A stretch of 64,000 bases of DNA from Oscheius dolichura (taxonomy: Eukaryota; Nematoda; Chromadorea; Rhabditida; Rhabditidae). Positions 23,927 through 35,155 of this stretch are shown here, one piece after another; position 1 is the first letter of the stretch; the number at the start of each line of letters is the position of its first letter. The stretch spans positions 7,440,001-7,504,000 of the forward strand of contig OW051496.1 in assembly GCA_932521035.1 (NCBI GenBank), read 5' to 3'. The position numbers were made by a program, and so were the translations under genes. Below the pieces are notes generated by a model that saw only the letters and a list, made by a program, of their open reading frames with translations, had not been told where the DNA came from and did not search any database.

Positions 23927-24621
23927 AAAGAAGAGGAGGATAAGTTACGATGTCTCTGATAATATCCAAATAGGTGGACAGGGTGGGGAGACCCGTCTTA
24001 TTCATTGGAAGGCGGCCAGGAGAGTAGAGGACGAGGAACAATTCCCAGCTGGGGAGAGTGCATTTCACACAGAGGCGAACAATTTCACACTTTCTGAGAA
24101 ACAAGAAGAGTGTGTGGAAATTGTAGGCTAATCGGGCAGAATAGCATGGAGATTATGGTAGAGGCGGAAGAGATCTCCCGCCGAGGCTAGGTTTTGACCC
24201 GATGATGATTGTTTGTAGATAGCACACATCAAATTCTTCTTGAAAACGTCAACTTTTCTGGTTCAGAATGTGGAAGAGGGTGGGAAGGCGACAAGAGTGA
24301 TTCAATGGAGCCTTTCCTGAGAATTATCCCAAGATCAGCATCGCCGCTCCAGCTGCCCACTGGGCCACTAGGATAACTGCTTTGAATGTGCGACGAGCCA
24401 CTGTTGAAACTGGCAAAGGGACTGTAGGAATGGCGCAAGTCGCGGAAGCAATGGAGGGACAGCGACGGCAGATGCCTGCCCTTACCGGCCCGTGCCCATT
24501 CTCCTGGACGGGTTCTGGGAGGCCAGAAAGGACAGAAAGGGCAAGAAGAAGGAAGAACTATCACTCGGCCGGTGGCCTGTCCAGAAATGCCACCAAGTGC
24601 CAGTATGTTTATGATTGAATA

Positions 24622-25368
24622 TTATTGGACATCATTGTGTTTGATGTAGGACATGAGACAGTTGTAAATGAGGGAGACGAGGTTGACGTAGATGACTCGG
24701 GCGGAGTGGGGCAGAAAGTAGAAGTTGAGGGCTTGTGCCGGCGGCCAGATGGCGAAGTCCACCATCCAGATGTGCCACATCTTGGAACGGTACTCATGGA
24801 GACAGGAGGGCAGGGACTTGCCCTCGTAGAGGCCGGCCACTGAAACATTCCCCTGGTCAAAGGGGAGGCCGGGCCTACCATTTATGAAGGTACAGCTGAA
24901 GACGGGGATGAAGGCCGTGTCCCAGAAGAGCTTCTTCATGACGACGAGTCGCTTGCCCCCTTGGAATTTCCTCGAATCCAAAACTCGATAAAAGTTGTGT
25001 AGCATCGGTCCGATGACCAGGCCGACGGCCGCCATCCTCGCTAAAAAAAGAGTACCCTTACCATTGGCTGATTTTATTCTTTTAAGTACTGCCGGGGAGG
25101 AAGACGCGGCCCCTGATTTCCCCCGAGGACACCTCTAATCTACTAATTACTCGCTGTGCGTCACTCTTTTTGAGGCTTTTCTTAGCACAAAAGAATAGAA
25201 AAATGGCCATCAAGTGGAAAAAGGAAGAACCAACTCACCTGTTCGCCGCCAGTCCCATCCTCTCTCCTGGATGTCCCCATTTATGCCCTGCTGCAGGGTA
25301 TCGGCCGTACCAATTTGACCACAACTTGTCAGGGTGTTGGCGAAGAGCCAGTGACGGCTCAGAAATAA
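24622..25368 (-). CDS. MPV17L2: Mpv17/PMP22-family membrane protein, MPV17L2-like (start exon unresolved)
   Basis: Two visible coding blocks. Exon 25368-25241 gives SRHWLFANTLTSCGQIGTAD followed by GWDWRRT. A roughly 200-bp intron joins it, via a split Ala codon, to ARMAAVGLVIGPMLHNFYRVLD. Further on, a small intron removes a short insert after CTFIN and restores VAGLYEGKSL. The C-terminus carries the family signature IWMVDFAIWPPAQALNFYFL, then ARVIYVNLVSLIYNCLMSYI. These match the Mpv17 pattern (R-M-x-x-x-G...GP...YR-x-L-D; W-x-x-WP-x-x-Q-x-x-NF). MPV17L2 is a mitochondrial inner-membrane protein linked to mitoribosome assembly. The exon with the start codon should lie beyond an acceptor at 25369. 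The MPV17L2 versus other Mpv17 paralogue choice is moderate. Confidence 0.82.
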
Positions 25369-26574
25369 CTGAAAATAGCAAAGATACCGTATTCCCTCGG
25401 ATCATTTGGCCGTCCTTCTGTTCAAACAGAGGCTTCGGGTGGCTCTCATGGCAGGATGCTAAACGGCGGCGGCGACGACAAAGAAGGAGGAGGACGGGGA
25501 GGACGCGGTCGGGGACGACTGTTCGGGATGTGTGCCTCTAATGTTTGGCTGAGGAATTACTGTTTGGTACCACTTCTATTTGGAGTGGGCTTCTATTTGA
25601 GGGGATACCGTATTCCCAGAACTCAGTGGGTGCCCGCCATATCCCCTGCTTCCTAGTGACCCGTCCTGGCCCTTTCTTTTGTCTACAACTGGGCCCATTT
25701 TCAGTAGCAACGGGGTGTTTTTGCTGCTTTCGTGCTGTTTCCCCAGATTAATCTAAAAGAAGAGAGCCCCCATGCCACCCTCAACCGGAATTCCCACCCG
25801 TTCTTATGTTACACGAACCTTTAGACGCTGCATGGTCGAGGAGGTATTTGACGAAGACGAGTAGTGCCCGAGAAGGAACAAACCATTCTCTGAAAATGCG
25901 GAATAAACTCAAGGCCGGGGGGATGTCTTCGTCTCGACATGGACATGTGGGCTTTGGATTAGGACTAACAGAAACTGACTGGCCGTTGGTACAGATTCTA
26001 CAGGACAAGCCGAAGAGGGGCGAGTCACTTGTATTTTCGACTGAAAAATGGGACAAACAGCGGAATTTCTATTGTATTCCTCAAAGGAATGGCGACTTTC
26101 CCCGTAGCATATTATCCTCCGAGTTTTTCTGATGAGATTCCCAAATTACCTAGACTACGGCAATCTGATGAGCTCTCCGAGTTGAGTACCTTTCGACGCG
26201 ATAACAACAATTAGAAAAGACCGGAGAGAAGATTGACGAAGCCGTCTGGAGAGGTGCGAGGGGGCGGGTCTCCAAAGTGAGTTGCCCACAATGTCCTCAA
26301 CCTCTTTAATGGCATTAGAACACCGAAGTACGTCTCCGACGAACACCTCTGCTGGCACGGACAACACAAACGGCATCCATGCACAGGGTGGTGGTTGGCT
26401 GCGAGATCAGAAGGTAGTGGCGCACGGAAAGCATCCGCCGATCATACATATGTAGTTGATCGCCGTTTGGCTTGAACATCTTCTCTCGCGGCCGGACTCA
26501 GCTTATGCCCACGGTAGAAATAACTGGTTGAGCAGAACGACGGTCGGACTCAAGGAAATATTCATTCTTTTCAG
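25369..26574. other. Intergenic, presumably includes MPV17L2 5' exon
   Basis: About 1.2 kb with no firm gene. Two copies of TACCGTATTCC occur at 25388 and 25608. A 54-residue Ser/Thr/His-rich + frame opens at ATG 26291 and could be an exon of the uncertain gene ending at 26685. No domain is recognisable. Confidence 0.3.
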
Positions 26575-26685
26575 AGAATTTGGACTACTCCTACTGTTGA
26601 AGCCACTTACAATGACGTTGCAATATACGTGGCAATCCTAATCAACAGGAAACATGCCCAGGCAGAATTCGAAGAGAATTGGTAA
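26575..26685 (+). CDS. Possible terminal exon of a small + strand gene
   Basis: A strong acceptor (TTCTTTTCAG) at 26574 opens a 36-codon frame reading RIWTTPTVEATYNDVAIYVA and ending HAQAEFEENW then TAA at 26683. The amino-acid composition is protein-like and the frame is closed upstream exactly at the acceptor. Candidate upstream exon: TYAHGRNNWLSRTT ending about 26542, across a 32-bp intron. An alternative is that the terminal ATTGGTAAGT acts as a donor to further sequence. I do not recognise the protein. It would converge on the ribosomal P1 gene. Confidence 0.3.
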   Translation, partial: RIWTTPTVEATYNDVAIYVAILINRKHAQAEFEENW

Positions 26686-26841
26686 GTCTGGAGGAGCCGT
26701 AGTCAACGACGCCTTCAACGATATTGATTTTGCACTCGATCCTAATCTCTCATCTAAATCATATTGAAAAGATAAAACCATATTGGAAACGATAAGAAGT
26801 TTATTTCAACGATAAATCAACAACAGCACTCGAATTCAATG

Positions 26842-27222
26842 TTAATCGAAGAGTCCAAATCCCATGTCGTCGTCACTTTCTTCCTTTGGCTCTTCCTTCT
26901 TCTTGGTTTCAGCGGCAGCGACCGGAGCACCACCAGTGGGAGCTGCAGAGGCGGCGGCAGGAGCGGGTCCTGCAGATCCAGCACCGGAAGATACGCTAGT
27001 AATAAGATTCTAAAGGTGTCAATTAGAAAATGCATAATAATAAAGCCCAACCTTAACGTCAACGCCTTCTAGAGCCTTTGCAAAGAGTCCTGGCCAGAAT
27101 GGCTCGAATTCGATATTTGCAGCCTTCAGGATGGTAGCCATCTTGTCCCCGGTGACGGCGACCTCGTCATCTTGAAGAATGAGAGCAGCATAAACACAAG
27201 CCAGTTCTTGGTTGGAAGCCAT
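26842..27222 (-). CDS. RPLP1: 60S acidic ribosomal protein P1 (RPLP1)
   Basis: Ribosomal stalk protein that recruits GTPase translation factors. Two exons, 27222-27052 and 27009-26842, with a 42-bp GT-AG intron. The product is about 112 residues, the normal size. It starts [20 protein letters not shown], continues [20 protein letters not shown] and [16 protein letters not shown], then the Ala/Gly/Pro hinge, and ends [13 protein letters not shown]. That is the invariant P-protein C-terminal tag bound by elongation factors and ribosome-inactivating proteins. It is divergent from the condensin-like gene, with about 430 bp between starts. Confidence 0.96.
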
Positions 27223-27650
27223 CGTACACGCAAGTTGCTGGAAAGCCTTAGCTCGAAGAGAACAAGCGCTGAAAGTAAAATAACGAGTTCTAAAAACAGT
27301 CAAGAAAAATGAGATGGGAACCAGACACTCAACCGCAACAAACAACCGTGAAAACGGGCAGAAAGGGAAAAGAACGAGGAGAAAACGAGCATTTCAAGCT
27401 GAGCCTTTTTCAGGCAACTTTCTTTCTACCGCGCATTGCAATCTTTTGAAATCTGCTGAATGTCCCGCTCGTCGCACCACAAAAAGTGGAAAATCTTGTC
27501 CCGTTTGCTGATTGAGTTGATTTGTACGAATTTCGTTTCAAAGCCACTCCTCTTGTAGAAAATTCTGTGTATAACAATGTACTTTTACTATGATAGCAAT
27601 AATTAGCATGATATTCAATATTATCTTTTCCGTTTTTCAGATAATCTCTA

Positions 27651-30600
27651 ATGACGTCGGAAGAGAGATTAAGCACAATTGACTCAGTGTCAGAGCATTG
27701 GCAAAACGGTGAAACGCAGTCGTCTTCGAGTACAGAAGAAATATTCATTAATGAAGACGAAGTTGAACGTTTATGGTTAATGTTTGTGTTTGCTAATTTA
27801 TTCTGGTTTTGTAGTATGCAAGTAAAGGATATATTATATCAAATCAAGAACAAGAACCGGAGGCTTTTAAACAACATTATTGGTTACCGCGACCCTTATT
27901 ACGAGAAATTATATACGGTTTATGAAGAGGTTTGGTATCTTTACGTGTTCTAAATGTAAACTTCAGATGGAATCAAAAAAATATTTAAGCGATTTTTGGG
28001 GCGAATGTGCCCTCCGTCTACAAAATGCTCTTGAGGTAAGAGTCGCTGGTGGATTTTCGATAATAATCATATTTTAGCAGAAAAATAAAGAATCGACCGA
28101 GGCTGTTCAGTTATTCACGTTCTTTGTAATTTTCGCTATCAGATCCTTACAAGAAAAATCAAACACAGCCATACTTGATTTCCTTGCTGAACGTTGTTGT
28201 AGTGTAAGTTGCTGTTAGGTTTTTAAAAAAAAATGGTTTCAGTGGAGCGTAGCTCGAGATAACGCAGTAAAAAGAAACTGCTGCATGATTGTTGGATATT
28301 TTTTCCAGTACTTTCCCCATATTTTTGGCGATACAGAAACACTATCTATAACGATCCGAAATGATGTAAAACGTCTTCGTAATACATTTTATAAGCTTTT
28401 TGCAACATTTGCTAAAGACCAGGTTAGTGAAGCTTAGAATGTCTTAAATAATATCACCAATGTAGTGCGATCAAGTAAGAAATCAAATGTGTATATCCAT
28501 GGAACCAATACAAGATCAGGATATAAGTTCTACATTTCAACTAGCATTAAAATTTACTCCTAAAGACTGTAGGTTTTCTGTTCTTTTTTAAAGTGAGGTT
28601 AATAATTACAGATATTTTGAATTTTCTTAGTGACAGATCGCCGATTGTGAGACAAACTGCAGTAAAATCTCTTACTGCTATTGGCCATGCAAAAACTTGT
28701 GCAATTGGTCTGTTCTCCATTGCAGCGGAAGAAATTGATCTAGAAGTAGGGCTTAGATTTTCATTTCAAATCTTCTTTAGGTGCGCAAAGTAGCTATTAC
28801 AAAAGTTGCTCATTTTTGGCCATTGGAAGTTTCTGTTGAAGACAGGGAACTCATTCTGTACAACAACCTCACTTTGGACAATGATTGTATGACTTTTCTT
28901 TACGTACCTTTGCTATAAGAAAGATTGCAGTGTCGGAGCATTTGAAAAAGGAGCTGCTAAGCATTTGGCTTGCGCAATTAGCTGAACATGTTTCACAACA
29001 TGAAGAAAAAGGTTAGAGTATTCGAATCACTGATTACCGTTTTAGACGAAGAGAAAGATGGTGTCAGACGGCCAGGGCTTCCTGAAGCCATCCATTTTTT
29101 AATTGGAACTTTTCAATGGGACAAACATGATGTAAGCTTTTTTTCAGAATTGTTAAAAATGATTTAGGACAAAATAATGCAAATATGTTACGGTATTTAC
29201 GACGTTGTTCGCCGCCTTATACATCGAGAAAAAACAGTAACTTTACCTGAAATGATAAATATGCTACTTGACGATGAAGGCGATGTTGTTATTATTTCAC
29301 GTTTCAATCGCGATGTACTCCTTGGAGATACATTACCGTGAGTCTTTCTTCAATTTTGTACAATAGATCTAGACCGAAACATATTGCTAGATACGTGTTC
29401 TTCTGGCGAGCTATGATACAATACTGCTATGATATGACAATAACACCCAATAACCGGGCTCGTGATCGTAACTATGAGGTGGATTATTCTGATGCTCTTA
29501 TTTTTATGTAATAGTCTGGTTTAGGCTGAGAGAGAATTTTGTCTACAGAAGCTCGCCCCTTCTCTGAAAGAAATGTGTGAATTTATTTCAAAGTAACGTT
29601 TAAGAGAGATTCGAATGTAATTTAAGGTTGAATGATCTCAAATGCTTTGCATCGCAGAAGCAGGACCACTTCTTTATGGAGGTAACAGCGATATCATATA
29701 TCCAATTAGAACTTTCAGAGCGCCATTATAAATTGCATCAAAATTTGTTACTGTCTTGATCAGGATCCATGCGGATTGTTCGTGTTTAACGCTCACTTTA
29801 ATAAATATGCTTTAGAGTGGCATTGAAAGAACTCATGGAGAAGTTTCTACTGGATAAGGAGATGTCGGAAGAAACTATATTATATATTGCGTCAAAATTA
29901 ATGAAAGAACATTATGCAAACGATGAACGAGTAAGCTTTATGTTTTTGTTGCTACTTATCTATGTACAGACGCTACTTGTTCATGTTCTAAACTATTTCT
30001 CCGATTTGAGCCATGCCGAACATGACCCCGAAGTCATTCCTATTTCAAGTGATGCTGCATCCTGTGCAGAAACGCCGTTGGTTAATTTAAGGCCACTATT
30101 AGAAGACGAAGTTATCATCGACGATGGTTCACTAGCTAGCTCATTTTTTAAAGCCGAAATACTTTTCAAAAGCAGTCCTCCAAGGATTCCAAGACCCATG
30201 AAGGAAATTACCTCGCCACGTATGGTATGTTATTTGCATTAAAACATTTATAGATGTTGTAGAGTGCTGATCTCAAAAGACGACAAATTAAAGTTATTAA
30301 TGCTATTCTGAAGACAGGAGTTTTTAAAGAGATGAACCCGTATTTAACTCGGCTTAATGAAAAATTAGTATTTACTTTTTTTAAATCTATAGCAGTACTT
30401 TATTAGATACCAGAATGTATTGCTTCACAAGATGACGAAATTTCAGCCGATGCGTTGAATGTGTTTACCATTATATCACTCATTAACCACAGGGACATAG
30501 AAGGAACAGCGAAGCTTCTATACACAGCTGCGGGACAATATAAGAGGCTGCCGAAATCAAGTGTATGGTCCGCTTTATATTTATTTTAATGAACCATAGA

Positions 30601-31775
30601 CTGTTGCTTTGTATGGCTTTGTCGATTTGGCCGTGACTTTTGAAAAGGAAGTTCAAGAATGGTTGGAGGATAGTGGCCATGAAGTTATTGATATATTCAC
30701 TCCTTTACTTTTAAACGAGGTTTTTTTGATTATCAGTAAGCACCGTGTTTAGAATTGTCCCGGAGAGCTAGTATTTGTTGCTGTAGAAGCATGTGCCAAA
30801 CTGCTTCTTGCTAAAGTGAATGATTCTAGCGATGAGTCATCTATCACAAACTTAGCTTCGCTTATGGCCAGGTATATATTTTGTTCTCTTTTTTTCATTT
30901 TTATAAATATTAGATGTTTTCATTCCTCCTCTGCTCGATTCCCTAAAACTCAATCATGCATTTTCCAGTGTTTCTGTGTATTAAAACTACGTGGAAGGCA
31001 AGGCTGTAGCTTATGTGTTAATAGGAATTGTTTAGAAAACAAATGCAGCTCTTATTTAACGCCCTTCTTTATTTGTTGAATGATATTCATGGTAATGAAG
31101 ACGATTCATTTTTCAAGAATGTGAATGCGGAACGTGCCGCTGCCATTGTTGTATCATTGAGCAGAGGTTATCGAGCCGATGATGAGTTTAAGGTATGGCA
31201 ATTCATGATAATGGCACTTGCTTATTCCAGACATCCTTACACGCAGAACAATTAGAAGCAATTATGGAAATGGTCTCTCGTGTAACTGATAGTCCTCGTT
31301 TTGTTAAAATTTACTGTAGCATCGCATATGTTCTCGAAATTGAAGATATTGACTACGACGATCTAATACGCTATATTAATCGAGCCGCTTATCTTCAACA
31401 GGTTTAATTGTTTTCTTTATTTCTACTCTATTCTGACAGGATTTGGGAAGGCGAGTTGATCTGGATATTGACGTCCAGATAGATGAACTAGACAAGTTGA
31501 TTAACCACTTAAATAAGCGCAAATCACAAATGGAAGATGTATACTATTTTATTTTCTTGTCTATATCTGATTTTCAGAACAAGAAACGTGCCCGAAGAAG
31601 ACATTATAATAAAAGCAAACTAGAAAATCCTCGATATGGTTAGCACGATTATTGCGTTCAATAGGTTAAAATATTTTCAGGTACGCCATCACAGGCTTCG
31701 TGTGGAATTCGCAGTCAGCTACCACGTAGTGCCAAAGATTCATCTCCCGGAATTTACAGCGACTGGTTTATTTAG
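27651..31775 (+). CDS. Condensin complex subunit 3 (CAP-G)-like HEAT protein
   Basis: A long gene of many short exons and 40-60-bp introns, AT-rich relative to most of the window. ATG 27651 begins MTSEERLSTIDSVSEHWQNG. Helical HEAT-type segments follow: NFLSDRSPIVRQTAVKSLTA, EVRKVAITKVAHFWPLEVSV, TLPYVFFWRAMIQYCYD (CAP-G-like YWRAL region), ALKELMEKFLLDKEMSEETI, a run KRRQIKVINAILKTGVFKEM, DALNVFTIISLINHRDIEG, and VFVAVEACAKLLLAKVNDS. The C-terminus is basic (RRVDLDIDVQIDELDKLINH, KKRARRRHYNKSK) and ends SDWFI. Order and motifs fit Cnd3/CAP-G, the kleisin-binding HEAT subunit that condenses mitotic chromosomes. Length is about 900 residues. An acceptor-like TTTTTCAG 10 bases before the ATG could be a trans-splice site. 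CAP-G2 is less likely. Confidence 0.7.
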
Positions 31776-32090
31776 ATATATTTTGTAAATTATTTCTCTT
31801 TCTGTATTATTTGTGTTGCATTAAATTGTTGTAGTATTTAAAAAAAAATTGGTTTTGTTATCAAATAATAGAAATTCGTCATCATCGTGGACGCTGCTTA
31901 TTTTTTAGAAGATAAGTCAGCGTTCCTGAGACCAAAATGGGAAATGTCTCTTCTGGACAATGGCAGCAAACATATTCAAAGGAACTCTGTTAATCCATAT
32001 TTCAAAAAAGCGGTCAACAACTGGCAGAAAATTGATTTTTGATGGATTAGTTATCGCTTGCCAGCTATCAAGAAGAATCAAAAGTAGAAG

Positions 32091-33974
32091 ATGTCCTTGG
32101 CAGTGCTCTCTCTTCGCCAGATTATTGACAACACCCTCCGGAATGTCTACCCTATCATTTATGGAGAGCTTGTCATCCACCATGTCAAGCAGGTCGTCTA
32201 CCTCTCCAAGGATCCGGATACGCATCGACTGTGTTACGAGTACTTCTGTCTGGCCTGGGTGGATTCGGCCCCTTGTCGTCTCTTCTGTGGAGATGTTGAC
32301 TTCTTCCCGGTCACATTGACCATTTTACAGAGGGAATATCAAAGAGAAACGGACGGAGCCGATTATGTTCTCCAGGTTGGTGCCCACTTCCCGCAAAATC
32401 TCTCTTCAGAACTGGATACTATTGCTTCTAGAGATGGTAAGCGACCATCGCGATCAGCGACACCCACACGCCGAAGAGGTGCAATCATTTCTGGCCAAGA
32501 ATTTGGGAATGATTGGTGCGGGGCTGGGAGAGACAGCTACAGTACACCGAATAATGAAAGTAGGCTCTGGGCCCCGGGTGGAATATAGTTTTAGATCATC
32601 CTGCTTTTATCCGAGGACTCGGACCATTTGGCGACGATGGCCACGGCGCCGATCAAATTGCTGAATTCGTCTCTGATCGCCCAGCTGGCCGTCAATCTCC
32701 AACTCTTCCTCGACCACCACATCGTAGGCTCCTCATCCTCCCTCATCCTCCCCCGTCAGGCACGGCAGAAAAAAGAGAGGAAGATTGTGAAGATCATCGA
32801 AATGGTCACAATCCTCCTCTACCGCTGCTGTCAAGTGGACGAATTGCGGGAGATCGTGGCCGAGGAGCTGCTCACAAGGGACGTGGTGCGGATGGCCAAC
32901 CCATGGGCACTTCTCCCAACCGTCGTAATCAGTGAATTCGAGAAGGACGACCGGCTACGGGAATATTCCATGGGAATCCTCAAACAGATTGCTTTAATCC
33001 CGCAGGTCACTCGGGTACTGATGGATCCGAGACATGTCCACTTCACCCAGACACACCTTCGGGAAGTATTCGAGTTAGTTGCCGGTCTACCAGTCGTTCA
33101 ACTTTTTCTGGGTACCTCGCGCCGTAGACGGAACGACTTAACGATCTCCCTCATAATTAATGCCTCTCTTTCTGCTATGCAGCAAAAATAAATGATTTTT
33201 CTTCTCTTTGCTCCACCGTCAACTGGAGCAGACTCTGCGCCTCCAGTCCCAGAAGAAAGGCCGGCTCATCGCGGCACTGAACATTGCCAGCCACACGGGC
33301 ATCTCGGCGAGTACCGTCAACGACATGGTGAAGATCGTGGCCGAGCGGGAGAAGAAGGCCACCGAGCCGCTGACCAAGGAGGACCTCCAGGGACTGACCC
33401 TTCGCTCGGTGATTGCCCTCGTGGGCAGCAAGGTCAATTGACTGATCAATTGGTGATCAATGGAACTCTATCCAACGCGTGATCCCTTTCCAGAAATACG
33501 CATCGCTGTGGGTAGACCTGGATGATCTGCTTCAAAATGATTTTCGCATAATGAAACAGATACTGTCCAAACTTCGAAAAGTGTTCCTTTATGTGCTTAG
33601 AAAGAACTATTCAATGGATCAAATTTGCAGTTTGCATAGAATGATCCTACAGGCAACAGCAGCATTCTGCCCCGAGAAGCCATCTGCTCCTTTCAGTTCC
33701 TACGTTCTGCTCCTCTTCCAAACATCAATGAGTTCCATATGCATATCTCCTATAACGAAACATTGGGACTACCATCAAGCTAGAAACATTCAGTGGTATT
33801 GGAGTGACGTTTGTGAGCCAACGTCAGTATGAAGAGCCGACGATGCCCTCACAAATATGCGAGTATATTTTCAAGTGCGTTGCCGGGCGCGCAGGCTATT
33901 CCTGTAAACTCATCATCCACGTAAATTGGGCAGCTATTGATTATGAACCGATAAGCAATACATTCGAATGTTAA
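32091..33974 (+). CDS. Helical-repeat protein with C-terminal beta-rich domain, unrecognised
   Basis: ATG 32091 begins MSLAVLSLRQIIDNTLRNVY. Micro-introns join VHHVKQVVYLSKDPDTHR-type helices, LLLLEMVSDHRDQ, IILLLSEDSDHLATMATAPI, LIAQLAVNLQLFLDHHI, KIIEMVTILLYRCCQVDELR and EYSMGILKQIALIPQ. These are amphipathic helices typical of HEAT/adaptin solenoids. After an acceptor at about 33640 the sequence becomes beta-like: ILPREAICSFQFLRSAPLPN, HMHISYNETLG, ETFSGIGVTFVSQRQYEEP and SCKLIIHVNWAAIDYEPI. This resembles an appendage ('ear') fold. A one-base phase change near 33770-33785 needs an unseen splice or is a frameshift. An AATAAA lies about 25 bp after the stop. An AP-5 beta-like adaptin is one possibility; I cannot confirm it. 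Confidence 0.55.
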
Positions 33975-34028
33975 CTTTCTGTCTGAATTTATTTGGTCTA
34001 CAATAAAGAATTTTGGTTTCACTGCCGT

Positions 34029-35115
34029 ATGCCAGAAGATGTCCTGCCAAAAGCCTGGCCTTTGTTGGCTCCTCGCGTCCGCAAACCGCTGCTTTCCTCT
34101 TCGAGGTAGGTGGCCAAAGCGACGATTCTCAGGAAGCGGCTTGTCCCACGCATTTATTGACAGAAGACAGCCCTGCTACCTGGGCATCCCTTTTTCACAG
34201 GACATGTCCCTCGTGGCACTCTCCCTGGCCGCCATCTCCGCCAACCTTGGCAGGTTACCGTATTCCCCGTATCTCATCTACCATGTCCAGAGGATCCTCC
34301 TCGAGACGGACGAGTCAGCCGTTCAGTTTATTTGTTTGAAACTCCTCACTAAACTGTATAAAAGAGACAAACGGAACAATAAGCCCCTCTCCCCGACTCG
34401 ACTGATCCCCTTTCTGGACTGGCTCTTGAGAAAGGAGAAAAGAGCAGCCTGGGACAAGTCCTCCGGGCCCAACAAACTGGTAAGCCTTTTCCCCTATCCA
34501 AACCTCCTTTTCAGGCCTGTCTACTCAATTTATTCGACTGTCTCGTGTCTGTATGTGAAGGGCAGGTCCAGGGACTTCTTCTCAAACACATCGACTACTT
34601 TGCCAATGGTCTCCGGTTCGATTCAGAGTCCACTTGGCACATCACAACAATTGTAAGTTGCCTTTTCTACAAGGGCATCCTCTTCTAGGCACTGTGCTAT
34701 CTGACCCAGTCGGAGGACAACCTCCTCCCCATCGTGGAGGCGGGAATAGAGGTCTTTGACGATATCGAGAAGAACGACGTGATCTCCCTTCTCTTCTACC
34801 ATCTTCATTTCCTCCTCTATCTCATGGTAGGCCGATCCGAGCCAACAAATCCACCTCTTCTAGGAGACGAACCGCGTCGAGTTGGCAGACTCCTTGAGAT
34901 TGGACCGGATCCTGTTAATTTTGAACAGATTCAGCCACAACGAAGAACTCTTCCAAGCCATCGAACGCCGTCTAACCCAGCAGATTTCAAGAGGAGGAAA
35001 GATCATGTGGTGGATGGACGTGGTCATCGCCATCACCCGATCGAGTTATTGTAGCAGTGAGAATCGGCTGCTGGCCTTCCGCTTGTATCATAGACTACTC
35101 TCCCCGTTTGAATAA
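34029..35115 (+). CDS. Second helical protein, unrecognised (may be same transcription unit)
   Basis: ATG 34029 lies only 55 bp after the preceding stop and downstream of an AATAAA. The first exon MPEDVLPKAWPLLAPRVRKP joins, through a 58-bp intron, to RRQPCYLGIPFSQDMSLVAL. Amphipathic helices follow: YLIYHVQRILLETDESAVQF, LIPFLDWLLRKEKRAAWDKS, ACLLNLFDCLVSVCEGQVQG, LIPIVEAGIEVFDDI-type, NDVISLLFYHLHFLLYLM, LRLDRILLILNRFSHNEELF and ITRSSYCSSENRLLAFRLYH. It ends SPFE; the TAA stop overlaps an AATAAA. About 330 residues, alpha-solenoid-like, no catalytic motif. The spacing suggests either a tight operon partner of the upstream gene or the 3' half of one larger gene whose middle I mis-spliced. 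Confidence 0.5.
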
Positions 35116-35155
35116 ACAGATTACGGTAGAAAAATAAGACTTTTTATTGGCATTC

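Noticed and set aside
22768..24610. Wntless (MIG-14) membrane protein
   Set aside because: The helices fall into two unrelated genes: a 7TM chemoreceptor-like gene and an Mpv17-family gene with its own signature motifs.
32091..35115. NELF-B/COBRA1 or Integrator subunit
   Set aside because: The helical repeats were suggestive, but no segment aligned convincingly with what I know of these proteins, so I left the genes unnamed.
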